From JAUVZF01 sp035529015 (GTDB lineage: Bacteria > Planctomycetota > Phycisphaerae > FEN-1346): DNA of 40,199 nucleotides. Below are positions 31,413 to 39,423 of this stretch, one piece after another. The position numbers and the translations under genes were made by a program. Each line of letters starts with the position of its first letter. Position 1 is the first letter of the stretch. The notes beneath the pieces were generated by a model that worked only from the letters and a program-made list of their open reading frames with translations, made no database searches and had not been told where the DNA came from. Location: contig DATKXP010000276.1 in assembly GCA_035529015.1 (NCBI GenBank), forward strand, positions 1-40,199, written 5' to 3'.

Positions 31413-32497
31413 GCGTCGGCCTCCCGCTTGGGCTCGCGGCGAAGCCAGACCATCGCGGCAAAGACAACCGCGAGATAGGGAAGCCCTGGTATCCCCAGCG
31501 GACGGGGCAGGTACAGCACTGTCGCCCCGACGCCGGCGACGACCATGAGACCCGCTGCCGCCAGAACGGGGGTCGCGGGATGCGCCCCGCGGGCCAGCAT
31601 CCGGTGGGCGAAGTGGCTCGTCGCGTCGCCGACGAACGGGCTGCGCCTCCGCACGAGCCGGGCCACGCTGACCAAAACCATGTCTACCAGCGGCACAGCG
31701 AAGAGCAGGACGGGCACGAGGACGACCCACCGTGTCGTGCCTCGGTTGGGAAAGTAATACCGCGCCACCATCGCCAGGCCGGCGAAGAGATAGCCGACCA
31801 GGTGGCTGCCCGCGTCGCCCATGAACAGGCGGGCGGGCGGCAAGTTGTAGATGAGAAATCCCAGGAGCGCCCCGGCCGTGGCCAGCGCCGCCCCCGGCAC
31901 GAACCACTCGCCCATCATCATCTGGCCGGCAGCCAGCGCCACGAGCGCCACCGCACCGACCGCGGCGGCCAGGCCGTCGGCGTGGTCAAACATGTTGTAC
32001 GCGTTGACGACCGCCACGATCCACAGGATGCTGACCGCCTCGGCCACCCACGGCACCTCGATCCACACGGTGGCCTTGATGCCGAGTCCGAGGACCGCCA
32101 GCGCCGCCGCAAAGACCTGGAGGAGCAACTTCGGCCACGGCGGCAGGCTGTACCGGTCGTCGAGCAGGCCGATGACGAAGAAGACGAGGGCCCCGACGGC
32201 CAGGCGCGCCAGCGTCGGCGTCCGCGCGTCGAGATGTTCCCCGAGGCGCGGCGGCAGCCACCCGGGCAGCCAATCGGCGGGGGCGTACAGGCCCAGAAGC
32301 CACGCCCCGCCGACCACCAGGATCAGCGTGTCGGCGATGGCGAACCCGCCGCCGTACGGACGCGGCTGGGTGTGCAGGCGGTCGGGCCGGACCTCCGCTA
32401 CCAGGCCCGCCGCCAGGGCGACGCGACGCGCGATCGGCACCAGCACCAACGAGACGACCACCGCGGCGGCGGCGGCCGTCAGGGCGAACTCAATCAT
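31409..32497 (-). CDS. WecA/MraY-family undecaprenyl-phosphate sugar-1-phosphate transferase
   Basis: Transfers a sugar-1-phosphate, often GlcNAc-1-phosphate, from a UDP-sugar to undecaprenyl phosphate, starting surface-glycan synthesis at the inner membrane. The 362-residue protein has about ten hydrophobic segments. It carries the family motifs HTQPRPYGGG (42-51), DD (113-114) in GLLDDRYSLPP, NAYNMFDHADGL (165-176) and FMGDAGS (225-231). ATG at 32497 has GGGGGAGG 6 nt upstream and overlaps the DUF4416 stop. It lacks the C-terminal histidine-rich end of some WecA proteins, so the exact sugar is uncertain. A dedicated MraY for peptidoglycan is less likely, because no mur genes are near. Confidence 0.88.
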   Translation of the reverse strand: MIEFALTAAAAAVVVSLVLVPIARRVALAAGLVAEVRPDRLHTQPRPYGGGFAIADTLILVVGGAWLLGLYAPADWLPGWLPPRLGEHLDARTPTLARLAVGALVFFVIGLLDDRYSLPPWPKLLLQVFAAALAVLGLGIKATVWIEVPWVAEAVSILWIVAVVNAYNMFDHADGLAAAVGAVALVALAAGQMMMGEWFVPGAALATAGALLGFLIYNLPPARLFMGDAGSHLVGYLFAGLAMVARYYFPNRGTTRWVVLVPVLLFAVPLVDMVLVSVARLVRRRSPFVGDATSHFAHRMLARGAHPATPVLAAAGLMVVAGVGATVLYLPRPLGIPGLPYLAVVFAAMVWLRREPKREADA

Positions 32498-33065
32498 CCG
32501 CCGCCTCCCCCGAAGGCCGTCCTCCCGGCGCATCCCGACGCTGCTCCATCAGACGCGAGCGGACGTGCGTGAAGAACTCGTGGTACTCCGGCGTCCGATA
32601 GTCCGGATACGTCCACTCGAACTGGCGCCACGTCCCATGCCGAAACAGGAGTGTGACCTCGCCGTAGATGCCGTCGTCGAGATAGATGCGGTGCGAGTAG
32701 TCCTTGGTGCTCGAGAGGACGAGTTTCGAGGGAGCGATGTAACCGGGGTCGAGGTTCATCGGCCGGGCCACGGGCCACTCGCCCTCGGCCGCCATGTGGG
32801 CCTCGATCTCGCCCGCCAGATGCTTGACGCCGGCCAACTCGCCCGGCGCGATGAGGCGGTCGAACGAAACGAAGTACCGGACCAGCGGCCGGCCCATCTC
32901 GTCGCGGTAATACTCGGTGAACTCGTGGGCGAACAGGTCGCTTCGCAGGTCCACCTGGCCGAGGGCTTCGGTCAGGCGCGATTCGGCGTCGGCAAACGCG
33001 CCGGGATACGCCGACAGCATGCCGACGAACAGTTTGACGGGTTCCGCCCGGCGAGTCTGGCCCAT
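32490..33065 (-). CDS. DUF4416 family protein
   Basis: The 191-residue protein has the DUF4416 pattern: VKLFVGMLSAYPGAFADAES, FTEYYRDEMG..LVRYFVSFDRLI, LAGEIE, RPMNLDPGYIAPSKLVLSSTKDYSHRIYL and GIYGEVTLLFRHG, ending FEWTYPDYRTPEYHEFF. Its function is unknown. Neighbourhood, with two surface-glycan genes overlapping downstream, hints at envelope work, but this is weak evidence. ATG at 33065 has no Shine-Dalgarno sequence. A TATCAT hexamer ends 7 nt before the ATG, suggesting leaderless expression like that of the gene at 4866, although no good -35 box is seen. Confidence 0.88.
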   Translation of the reverse strand: MGQTRRAEPVKLFVGMLSAYPGAFADAESRLTEALGQVDLRSDLFAHEFTEYYRDEMGRPLVRYFVSFDRLIAPGELAGVKHLAGEIEAHMAAEGEWPVARPMNLDPGYIAPSKLVLSSTKDYSHRIYLDDGIYGEVTLLFRHGTWRQFEWTYPDYRTPEYHEFFTHVRSRLMEQRRDAPGGRPSGEAADD

Positions 33066-33160
33066 GCCTGGGATGATACGGACGGCGGGCGGAGCGTGCC
33101 ATGCAAATCCGGCCACGCTCGCGTCGTCGGAACCGGCGGTCGTGCAAGCCCAGAGCAGCC

Positions 33161-33188
33161 TTGCGTAAGTGCCGAGAGACGGTAGAAT
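33161..33188 (+). promoter_or_regulatory. Candidate promoter for the Gfo/Idh/MocA-HEAT operon
   Basis: TTGCGT (33161-33166), 16-nt spacer and TAGAAT (33183-33188); 3 of 6 and 5 of 6. Transcription would start near 33195, leaving about 67 nt before the ATG at 33262, which carries AAGGAGG. Confidence 0.45.
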
Positions 33189-33261
33189 CATCGGACCGGC
33201 CTGCAGCACTTCGCCGGCCGAAGGGCACACGGAACATCCCGACCCGAAGGAGGCAAACACG

Positions 33262-34602
33262 ATGGTCGAACCAAGACGTCGCACGGACACCTCGCCGCCG
33301 CCGACGCTGACGCGACGAGGGTTTCTGAGGACCGCCGCCACGGCCGGTGCGGCCCTGATGGCCCCGGCCGTCATTCCCACCTCGGCCTTGGGCCGCGACG
33401 GCGCCGTGCCACCCAGCGAGCGGATCGTGGCGGGCGGCATCGGTCTGCGCGGCCGCGGCATGAGCGACCTCAGGTGGATGCTGCCGGAGGAGGACGTGCA
33501 GTTCGTCGCCATCTGCGATGCTCAGGAGGCGTCGCGCGAGAAGGTCAAACAGACGGTGGACCAGCGCTACGGCAACTCCGACTGCGCCGTCTATCCCGAG
33601 ATTCGCGAGTTCCTGGCCCAGCGGACCGACATCGACGCCGTGCTCATGGCCACGGGCGACCGCTGGCACGCCCTGGCCTCGATCCTGGCCATGCGGGCGG
33701 GCAAGGACGTCTATACCGAGAAGCCCTCCTGCATGACCATCGCCGAGGGCCAGGCCGTCGTCGAGACCGCCAGGCGGTACGGCCGCGTGTACCAGACCGG
33801 CACCCAGCGCCTCAGCCAGGGCAACTTCGTGTTCTGCTTCGAGATGGTCCGCCTGGGCCGGCTCGGCAAGGTCCACACGGCCTACGCCCACATCGCCCCG
33901 TGGGACGCGGCCGAGATGCGGCACGACTGGCTGCCGGCAGAGCCCGAACCGCCGAAGAATGAAGTGGACTGGGATGCGTGGCTCGGCCCGTGCCCGTGGC
34001 GGCCGTTCAACGGCGCGTACATCCGCGGCGGATGGCGCGGCCACTACGACTTCCACACCAGTTGCATCGGCGAATGGGGCGCCCACACCTTCGCACAGGC
34101 CCAGGCAGGCCTCGGCATGCTCGACACCTCGCCCGTCCACTACCAGTACGTGAACAACCCGACGGGCGACGGCATGGTCACCACGTTCGCCAGCGGCGTG
34201 AAGATGATCCTGTCGCGCGGCAAGCAGTGGTGGCGGGGCTCGTGCGGCATGCGATTCGACGGACCCGAAGGATGGGTCGCCGCGGCCGACGGCTACCCCG
34301 CGCCGGACGTCTCGAACCCCGCCTTCCTGGCCGACTACAAGAAGCTCGTCGGCGACTACGCCGCCCGAACCGGGCGCGCCCTCAGCCACATGCGCAATTA
34401 CCTCGACTGCGTCAAGACCCGGCAACTGACCGTGGCGAATCCCGTCGTCATGCACCGCACCATGACCACCGTGCACGCCGCCAACATCTGCATGTGGCTG
34501 AAGCGCGACATGAAATACGACCCCCTCAAGGAGGAATTCGTCGGCGACGACGAGGCCAACCGGCTGCGGTCACGCGCCATGCGGGAACCCTGGATCATCT
34601 GA
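33262..34602 (+). CDS. Twin-arginine-exported Gfo/Idh/MocA oxidoreductase
   Basis: NAD(P)-dependent sugar or polyol dehydrogenase family. The 446-residue protein begins with a Tat signal: RRGFLR at 18-23 followed by a hydrophobic, Ala-rich stretch to about residue 43. The Rossmann motif is GGIGLRGRG (58-66), and the family EKP motif is intact (153-155, in DVYTEKPSC). The C-terminal domain carries NEVDWDAWLGP, GGWRGHYDFHTSCIGEWGAHTF and a final RNYLDCVKTR segment typical of planctomycete homologues. Export of a nucleotide-dependent enzyme with folded cofactor explains the use of Tat. ATG at 33262 has AAGGAGG 8 nt upstream. The HEAT-protein gene follows by 32 nt. Confidence 0.9.
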   Translation: MVEPRRRTDTSPPPTLTRRGFLRTAATAGAALMAPAVIPTSALGRDGAVPPSERIVAGGIGLRGRGMSDLRWMLPEEDVQFVAICDAQEASREKVKQTVDQRYGNSDCAVYPEIREFLAQRTDIDAVLMATGDRWHALASILAMRAGKDVYTEKPSCMTIAEGQAVVETARRYGRVYQTGTQRLSQGNFVFCFEMVRLGRLGKVHTAYAHIAPWDAAEMRHDWLPAEPEPPKNEVDWDAWLGPCPWRPFNGAYIRGGWRGHYDFHTSCIGEWGAHTFAQAQAGLGMLDTSPVHYQYVNNPTGDGMVTTFASGVKMILSRGKQWWRGSCGMRFDGPEGWVAAADGYPAPDVSNPAFLADYKKLVGDYAARTGRALSHMRNYLDCVKTRQLTVANPVVMHRTMTTVHAANICMWLKRDMKYDPLKEEFVGDDEANRLRSRAMREPWII

Positions 34603-34634
34603 CGAGCCACTCAAGGGCGAAAAGGAAACACGCC

Positions 34635-36857
34635 ATGCTAAGGTTAACGACGCTTCACATTCTGGCTGCCGCGATGCTGCTTGCGGTCGTTACGGTGTCG
34701 CTCGGGGAGGCTGCCGAGCCCTCCGCCAAGGAGCAGGAGGCCAAACTCATCGCCGTCGTCCTGTCGAACGCCTCGCGCAAGGAGAAGGCCGACGCCTGCC
34801 GCATGCTCGCGCGCATCGCCACCAAGGACGCCGTCGCACGCCTTGCGCCGCTGCTCGGCCACGCGGAACTCTCACACATGATCCGCTACGCGCTCGAGAC
34901 CGCCCCCGACCCGTCGGTGGACGACGCCTTCCGCGACGCCCTCGGCAAACTCAAGGGCCGGCCGTTGGTCGGCATCATCGGCAGCATCGGCGTGCGGCGC
35001 GACGCCAAGGCCGTCGAACCGCTCATCCGGCTGCTGAAGGACGAGGATGAGGACGTGGCGCAGGCCGCCGCCCGGGCCCTCGGCAAGATCGGCACCGCCG
35101 ACGCCGCCAAGGCCCTGGCCGCCGCCCTGCCCAACGTGGCCCATGCCAACGAGGTCGCGTTCTGTGAGGGACTGCTGCGCTGCGCGGAGGCCCTGTCTGC
35201 CACCGGAGAGCGGGGCGCGGCCCTCGCCATATACGATCGGCTGCGCGGCATGGCGAAGGCGCCGCACCAGGTTCGGGCCGCGGGGCTGCGCGGCGCGATC
35301 CTGACGCGCGGCAAAGAGGGTCTGCCGCTTCTGGTCGAGGCCGTCCGCGGCGACGACTATATTCTGGTCGCCGCCGCCGCACGGGCGGCGATGGAGATGC
35401 CGGGCCCGGAGGTGACCGAGGCCCTGGCGGCCGAACTGGCCAAACTCCCGGCGGACAAGAGGATCCTGATCATCCAGACGCTCGGCACGTGCGGCGACGC
35501 GGGGGCAATGCCCGCCCTGGTCGCCGCCGCCAAGAGCGGCGAGAAGACCGTCCGCCTGGCGGCCGTCGGCGCCCTTGCGAGGATCGGCGATGCCGGCGCC
35601 GTATCGGTCCTGGTCCAGTTGATGGACGACGCCGACGCTGACATCGCCAAGGCCGCGACCGAGAACCTGGCCGCCCTGTCGGGCCCGAAGGTCGATGCCG
35701 CCGTCGCCGCGATGCTCAAGGCCCCCGACGCCGAGACCCGCTGCACCGCCGTCGAACTGATCGGCCGGCGCCGGGCCGCGGGCGCGGTCCCCGACCTCCT
35801 GAAGGCGGCCGGGGACGGCGACGAGTCGGTCCGCGTGGCGAGCATCAAGATCCTGGGCAGCCTGGCCGGCGAGGCCGAACTGCCGACGATGATCGACCTG
35901 CTGATGAAGGCCAGGTCCTCGACGGAGATCCAGGCGGCCGAGAGCGCGCTGTCAGCGACGTGCGCCCGGCAGGCCAGGCCCGTGGCCGGCAAGGTCATCA
36001 TCCGAAAGGCCCTGTACGGCGACCTGCCCAACGGTACCTCGAAGGACGTCACGAAGAAGGTCGCCGCGATCGTGAAGGCAGGTTCGCTGTCGGTGGATGC
36101 GTCGAACGCCACCTTCGGTGGCGATCCGGCTCCCAGCGTTCCGAAGAAACTGCGCGTGGAGTACTCGGTGGACGGGAGAACCGACTCGAAGACCGTCAAC
36201 GAGAACGACACGCTGAAACTCGCAGCCGGTGCCGTGCCCCCGGCCTGCACCGACGCGCTCTGCGCGGCGCTGGCGAAGGCGCCGACGCAGCCGAAACTCT
36301 CGCTGCTGCGGGTCCTGCGTTCGGCAGGCGGCGCCAAGGCCCTGGGCGCCGTCCGCGCCGCCGCCAAGGACCCGAGCGCCGAGGTGCGCGACACGGCCCT
36401 GCGCGCCCTGTGCGAGTGGGAGACGGTGGAGGCGCTGCCCGATCTGGCCCAACTCGCCAGAACGGCGTCCGATCCGAAGATCAAGGTGCTGGCGCTGCGC
36501 GGATGGATGCGCCTGATCCCCCAACAGGACGCACCGGCCGCCACGAAACTGGCGTCGCTGAAAGCCGCCCTGGCCCTGGCCACGGGCGATCAGGAGAAGA
36601 AAACCGCCCTGGCGGCGCTCGGCAGCATCCCCCTGCTCGAGGCCCTGAGCCTCGTCATGTCGCATCTGGGCACGGCGAGCCTGACGGAAGAGGCGAGCAT
36701 GGCCGCCGTCGGCATCGCCGAGAAGATCGTCGGACGCCATCCGGCCGAGGTCAACACGGCCATGCAGGAGGTGGTCAAGGCGACGGCCAACAAACTGGCC
36801 CAGCGGCGCGGCAGGCAACTGTTGCAGCAAACCAAGGGGGCCCGCCCGCGGAAGTAG
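34635..36857 (+). CDS. Secreted HEAT-repeat protein with an embedded DUF3395-like domain
   Basis: The 740-residue protein starts at ATG 34635 (AAAGGA about 8 nt upstream) with signal peptide MLRLTTLHILAAAMLLAVVTVS ending near GEA. HEAT/PBS-lyase-type repeats fill residues 40-440 and 550-720, for example VEPLIRLLKDEDEDVAQAAARALGKIG and VPDLLKAAGDGDESVRVASIKILGSL. Between them, residues 454 to about 533 (VIIRKALYGDLPNG, DVTKKV, SNATFGGDPAPSVPKKLRVEY) resemble the DUF3395 domain at the C-terminus of DnaJC11. HEAT solenoids bind proteins; no catalytic motif is seen. It probably acts outside the cytoplasm with the oxidoreductase upstream. Confidence 0.85.
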   Translation: MLRLTTLHILAAAMLLAVVTVSLGEAAEPSAKEQEAKLIAVVLSNASRKEKADACRMLARIATKDAVARLAPLLGHAELSHMIRYALETAPDPSVDDAFRDALGKLKGRPLVGIIGSIGVRRDAKAVEPLIRLLKDEDEDVAQAAARALGKIGTADAAKALAAALPNVAHANEVAFCEGLLRCAEALSATGERGAALAIYDRLRGMAKAPHQVRAAGLRGAILTRGKEGLPLLVEAVRGDDYILVAAAARAAMEMPGPEVTEALAAELAKLPADKRILIIQTLGTCGDAGAMPALVAAAKSGEKTVRLAAVGALARIGDAGAVSVLVQLMDDADADIAKAATENLAALSGPKVDAAVAAMLKAPDAETRCTAVELIGRRRAAGAVPDLLKAAGDGDESVRVASIKILGSLAGEAELPTMIDLLMKARSSTEIQAAESALSATCARQARPVAGKVIIRKALYGDLPNGTSKDVTKKVAAIVKAGSLSVDASNATFGGDPAPSVPKKLRVEYSVDGRTDSKTVNENDTLKLAAGAVPPACTDALCAALAKAPTQPKLSLLRVLRSAGGAKALGAVRAAAKDPSAEVRDTALRALCEWETVEALPDLAQLARTASDPKIKVLALRGWMRLIPQQDAPAATKLASLKAALALATGDQEKKTALAALGSIPLLEALSLVMSHLGTASLTEEASMAAVGIAEKIVGRHPAEVNTAMQEVVKATANKLAQRRGRQLLQQTKGARPRK

Positions 36858-36886
36858 GCGTCAGCGGCCCGCGCAGTGCCGCCTGC

Positions 36887-37228
36887 TCAACGGAAGAACG
36901 TCGCGAAGCCCGTCAGGATCGACGCTCCGACGGCCACGGTCTTGAGAATCCACCAGGGCCACGCCAGCAGGTGAATCGCCCGTTCCGAACGGGCCAGAAG
37001 CAGCGTCACCGCGACAAACGCCCAACTCACGCACGCCGCCGCCGAGCCGAACACGGTGACCCAGTCCCCATCGCCGGCGAGTTCCGGATTCATGATGACC
37101 ATGCGGCCTATGAACCAGGCAATTGTCCCGAAGAAGGCCGACACCGCCAACAGGGCCACCGCCAGCCACACGGGCCGTTTAGGGCGCGGCAGCGGCGACG
37201 GCTCGTGCTCCGGCGGGTTGGCTCTCAT
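36887..37228 (-). CDS. Small three-helix membrane protein of unknown function
   Basis: The 113-residue protein has a Pro-rich cytoplasmic start (MRANPPEHEPSPLPRPKRP), then three predicted helices near residues 20-44, 59-80 and 89-111, ending FATFFR. No family is recognised. ATG at 37228 begins 6 nt after the macrodomain stop, with only a weak ribosome site, so translation is probably coupled to that gene. It converges with the HEAT-protein gene, 29 nt away, with no clear terminator in the gap. Confidence 0.65.
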   Translation of the reverse strand: MRANPPEHEPSPLPRPKRPVWLAVALLAVSAFFGTIAWFIGRMVIMNPELAGDGDWVTVFGSAAACVSWAFVAVTLLLARSERAIHLLAWPWWILKTVAVGASILTGFATFFR

Positions 37229-37234
37229 GGCCGC

Positions 37235-37753
37235 TCACTCAGGCAGGGCCTCGAACACCTCGCGGAACGTCTGGTACGCTTCCGAATCGTAGAGGACAAA
37301 CCGGACGTCCTCGACGCTCGTCTCGCCGGCCAGATGTACGACCACCTCGTCAAACATGACCTCGGCGCAACGACGCATCGGGAATCCCGCGATGCCCGCC
37401 CCGACGGCCGGGAAGGCGACGGATCGCAGACCCTTTTCCCTGGCTCGCAGCAGGCTGTTGCGCGTCGAGAGGCGGAGGTTCTCTTCGGTCGTGGACCCAC
37501 CCAGCCTCATGCTGGCGGCATGGATGACGTAGCGGGCCTTGAGTTGTCCGGCGCCGGTGATGGCGGCTTCGCCGAGCGGGACGGTGCCGAGGGCGTCGCA
37601 CTCGGCCTGGATGCTCGTTCCGCCGCGCCGGCGGATGGCTCCCGCCACTCCGCCGCCGAGCGTCAGATCGTTGTTGGCCGCATTGACGATGGCATCGACC
37701 GCCTGGTCGGTCAGGTCGCCCTGCAGAATACGGATCTTCTCTTTGATGCTCAT
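37235..37753 (-). CDS. Macrodomain protein (O-acetyl-ADP-ribose deacetylase-like)
   Basis: Macrodomains bind ADP-ribose; this subtype removes acetyl or ADP-ribosyl groups. The 172-residue protein shows IRILQGDLTDQAVDAIVNAANN (from residue 8), the glycine-rich LTLGGGVAGAIRRRGG, NLRLSTRNSLLRA and the phosphate loop PAVGAGIAGFPMRRCA. This matches the MacroD/YmdB/TM0508 group by the Asn pair and GGGV loop. ATG at 37753 has a G-rich site about 7 nt upstream. It has its own promoter and is followed directly by a small membrane protein. No ADP-ribosyltransferase is in the window, so its substrate could be free O-acetyl-ADP-ribose. Confidence 0.92.
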   Translation of the reverse strand: MSIKEKIRILQGDLTDQAVDAIVNAANNDLTLGGGVAGAIRRRGGTSIQAECDALGTVPLGEAAITGAGQLKARYVIHAASMRLGGSTTEENLRLSTRNSLLRAREKGLRSVAFPAVGAGIAGFPMRRCAEVMFDEVVVHLAGETSVEDVRFVLYDSEAYQTFREVFEALPE

Positions 37754-37816
37754 CGGCGTGTCCCCCACAACGGGCCCCCACCAGATCCGCCGCGGCCGTT
37801 CGGGCGCGTCTCGTGA

Positions 37817-37845
37817 ATTATATTCAGTCGCGAACGGCATGTCAC
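37817..37845 (-). promoter_or_regulatory. Promoter for the macrodomain/membrane-protein pair
   Basis: Minus-strand GTGACA (37840-37845), 17-nt spacer, perfect TATAAT (37817-37822); 11 of 12 consensus bases. Transcription would begin near 37810, about 57 nt before the ATG at 37753. Confidence 0.65.
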
Positions 37846-37898
37846 GCACGGCTCTGCGCCAAGGCCATTCTTGGCGCCGCGTGAGCGCCCAGGTGCGC

Positions 37899-37927
37899 TT
37901 GGCATTTGCGCCGGCGTCTGGTACCAT
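37899..37927 (+). promoter_or_regulatory. Promoter for the GH1 beta-glucosidase gene
   Basis: TTGGCA (37899-37904), 17-nt spacer, TACCAT (37922-37927); 5 of 6 and 4 of 6. Transcription would start near 37934, about 47 nt before the ATG, which has AAGGGG 10 nt upstream. It is back to back with the macrodomain promoter. Confidence 0.5.
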
Positions 37928-37980
37928 CCGGCCGGGCCAAGCGCGGCCCGCCAACCGCTTTCGAGAAGGGGATCACCACC

Positions 37981-39345
37981 ATGGCATTTCCCGACGGGTT
38001 CGTGTGGGGCGCGGCGGCGGCGTCTTATCAGATCGAGGGGGCGGCACGCGAAGACGGCAAAGGAGCGAGCGTCTGGGACATGCTCTGCCGCAAGCCCGGC
38101 GCCATCTGGCAGGGCCAGACCGGCACCATCGCGTGCGACCACTACCATCGCTACGCCGAGGACGTGGCCCTGATGAAACGCATCGGCCTTGGGGGCTATC
38201 GCTTCTCCATCTCCTGGCCGCGCGTCATCCCCGACGGCGACGGCGACGTCAACCCGAAGGGCCTCGATTTCTACAGCCGCCTGGTGGACGAACTGCTGGC
38301 GGCCGGCGTCGAACCGTTCGCCACGCTCTTCCATTGGGACTTCCCGTACGAACTCTACTGCCGCGGCGGGTGGCTCAATCGCGACTCGGCCGACTGGTTC
38401 GCCGACTACGCGGCGGTCGTCGTCCGGAAACTTGGCGACCGCGTCACCCACTGGATGACCCTGAACGAGCCCCAGTGCTCCGTCGGCCTCGGCCATCACG
38501 AGGGCCGCCACGCACCGGGCGACAAGTGGAACTGGCCCGAAGTCCTTCGCGTCGGACACCACACGCTGCTGGCCCACGGCATGGGCGTCCAGGCGATCCG
38601 TGCGGCGTCGCCGGGAGACTGCCGCGTGGGCTTCGCGCCCGTGGGTGTGGTCCGCATCCCTGCGACGGACTCGGAGGCTGACGTGGAGGCCGCCCGCACC
38701 GACATGTTCGCCGTCCGCGACAAGACCACCTGGAACAACACCTGGTGGATGGACCCGGTCTTCTTCGGCAGGTACCCCGAAGACGGCCTCGCCCTGTACG
38801 CCGACGACCTGCCGCCCATCGAGGACGGCGACCTGGAAACCATGCATCAACCGCTCGACTTCTTCGGCGCCAACATCTACAACGGCACGACGATCCGCGC
38901 GGGCGCAGACGGCGCCCCCGAGGTCGTCCCCAACCCCATCGGCATCGGCCTGAGCGCCTACAAGTGGCCCGTGACGCCCGACTGCCTGTACTGGGGACCG
39001 CGGTTCTTCCACGAGCGGTACGGCCTGCCCGTCTACATCACCGAGAACGGCACGAGCAGCAACGACTGGGTGGCCCTGGACGGCGGCGTCCACGACCCGG
39101 CACGCATCGATTACACGGCCCGGCACCTGCTGGCGCTCAACCGCGCCATCGCCGACGGCGTGGACGTCCGCGGGTACTTCCACTGGTCGATCATGGACAA
39201 CTTCGAGTGGGCCGAGGGCGTCAAGGAACGCTTCGGCCTCATCCACGTCGATTACGTGACCCAGAAACGCACCCTCAAGGACTCCGCCCTGTGGTACAGT
39301 GAGGTCTGTGCCACCAACGGCGAGAACCTGCTGAAGACCAACTAA
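37981..39345 (+). CDS. GH1 beta-glucosidase
   Basis: Retaining glycosidase that removes terminal beta-linked glucose or related sugars. The 454-residue length is typical. It starts FPDGFVWGAAAASYQIEGA and has the GH1 sequence RFSISWPRVIPDG, the acid/base in TLNEP (Glu163), the nucleophile in ITENG (Glu355), FHWSIMDNFEWAEGVKERFGLIHVDY and KDSALWYSEV. ATG at 37981 matches the family N-terminus. There is no signal peptide, so it is cytoplasmic and would act on imported disaccharides or phosphorylated-free glycosides. Neighbouring genes do not define the substrate. Confidence 0.96.
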   Translation: MAFPDGFVWGAAAASYQIEGAAREDGKGASVWDMLCRKPGAIWQGQTGTIACDHYHRYAEDVALMKRIGLGGYRFSISWPRVIPDGDGDVNPKGLDFYSRLVDELLAAGVEPFATLFHWDFPYELYCRGGWLNRDSADWFADYAAVVVRKLGDRVTHWMTLNEPQCSVGLGHHEGRHAPGDKWNWPEVLRVGHHTLLAHGMGVQAIRAASPGDCRVGFAPVGVVRIPATDSEADVEAARTDMFAVRDKTTWNNTWWMDPVFFGRYPEDGLALYADDLPPIEDGDLETMHQPLDFFGANIYNGTTIRAGADGAPEVVPNPIGIGLSAYKWPVTPDCLYWGPRFFHERYGLPVYITENGTSSNDWVALDGGVHDPARIDYTARHLLALNRAIADGVDVRGYFHWSIMDNFEWAEGVKERFGLIHVDYVTQKRTLKDSALWYSEVCATNGENLLKTN

Positions 39346-39357
39346 ACGTCAAACGAG

Positions 39358-39377
39358 CCCGACGCGGAAGCGTCGGG
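39358..39377. repeat. GNRA-loop hairpin repeat
   Basis: Perfect 8-bp stem CCCGACGC (39358-39365) and GCGTCGGG (39370-39377) with a GGAA loop, preceded by ACGAG. It has the same architecture as the hairpin at 4193-4212 read on the minus strand. It lies 13 nt after the beta-glucosidase stop and may limit read-through or protect the 3' end. Confidence 0.65.
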
Positions 39378-39423
39378 TCACGTTACCGGCCGTGGCAACC
39401 TGTCCACGCCGAAAAGGAATGCC

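Noticed and set aside
28572..31478. Plus-strand open frame of 968 codons
   Set aside because: It is antisense to the O-antigen ligase-like gene and small genes; composition is dominated by Arg, Pro and Gly, the usual artefact of high GC.
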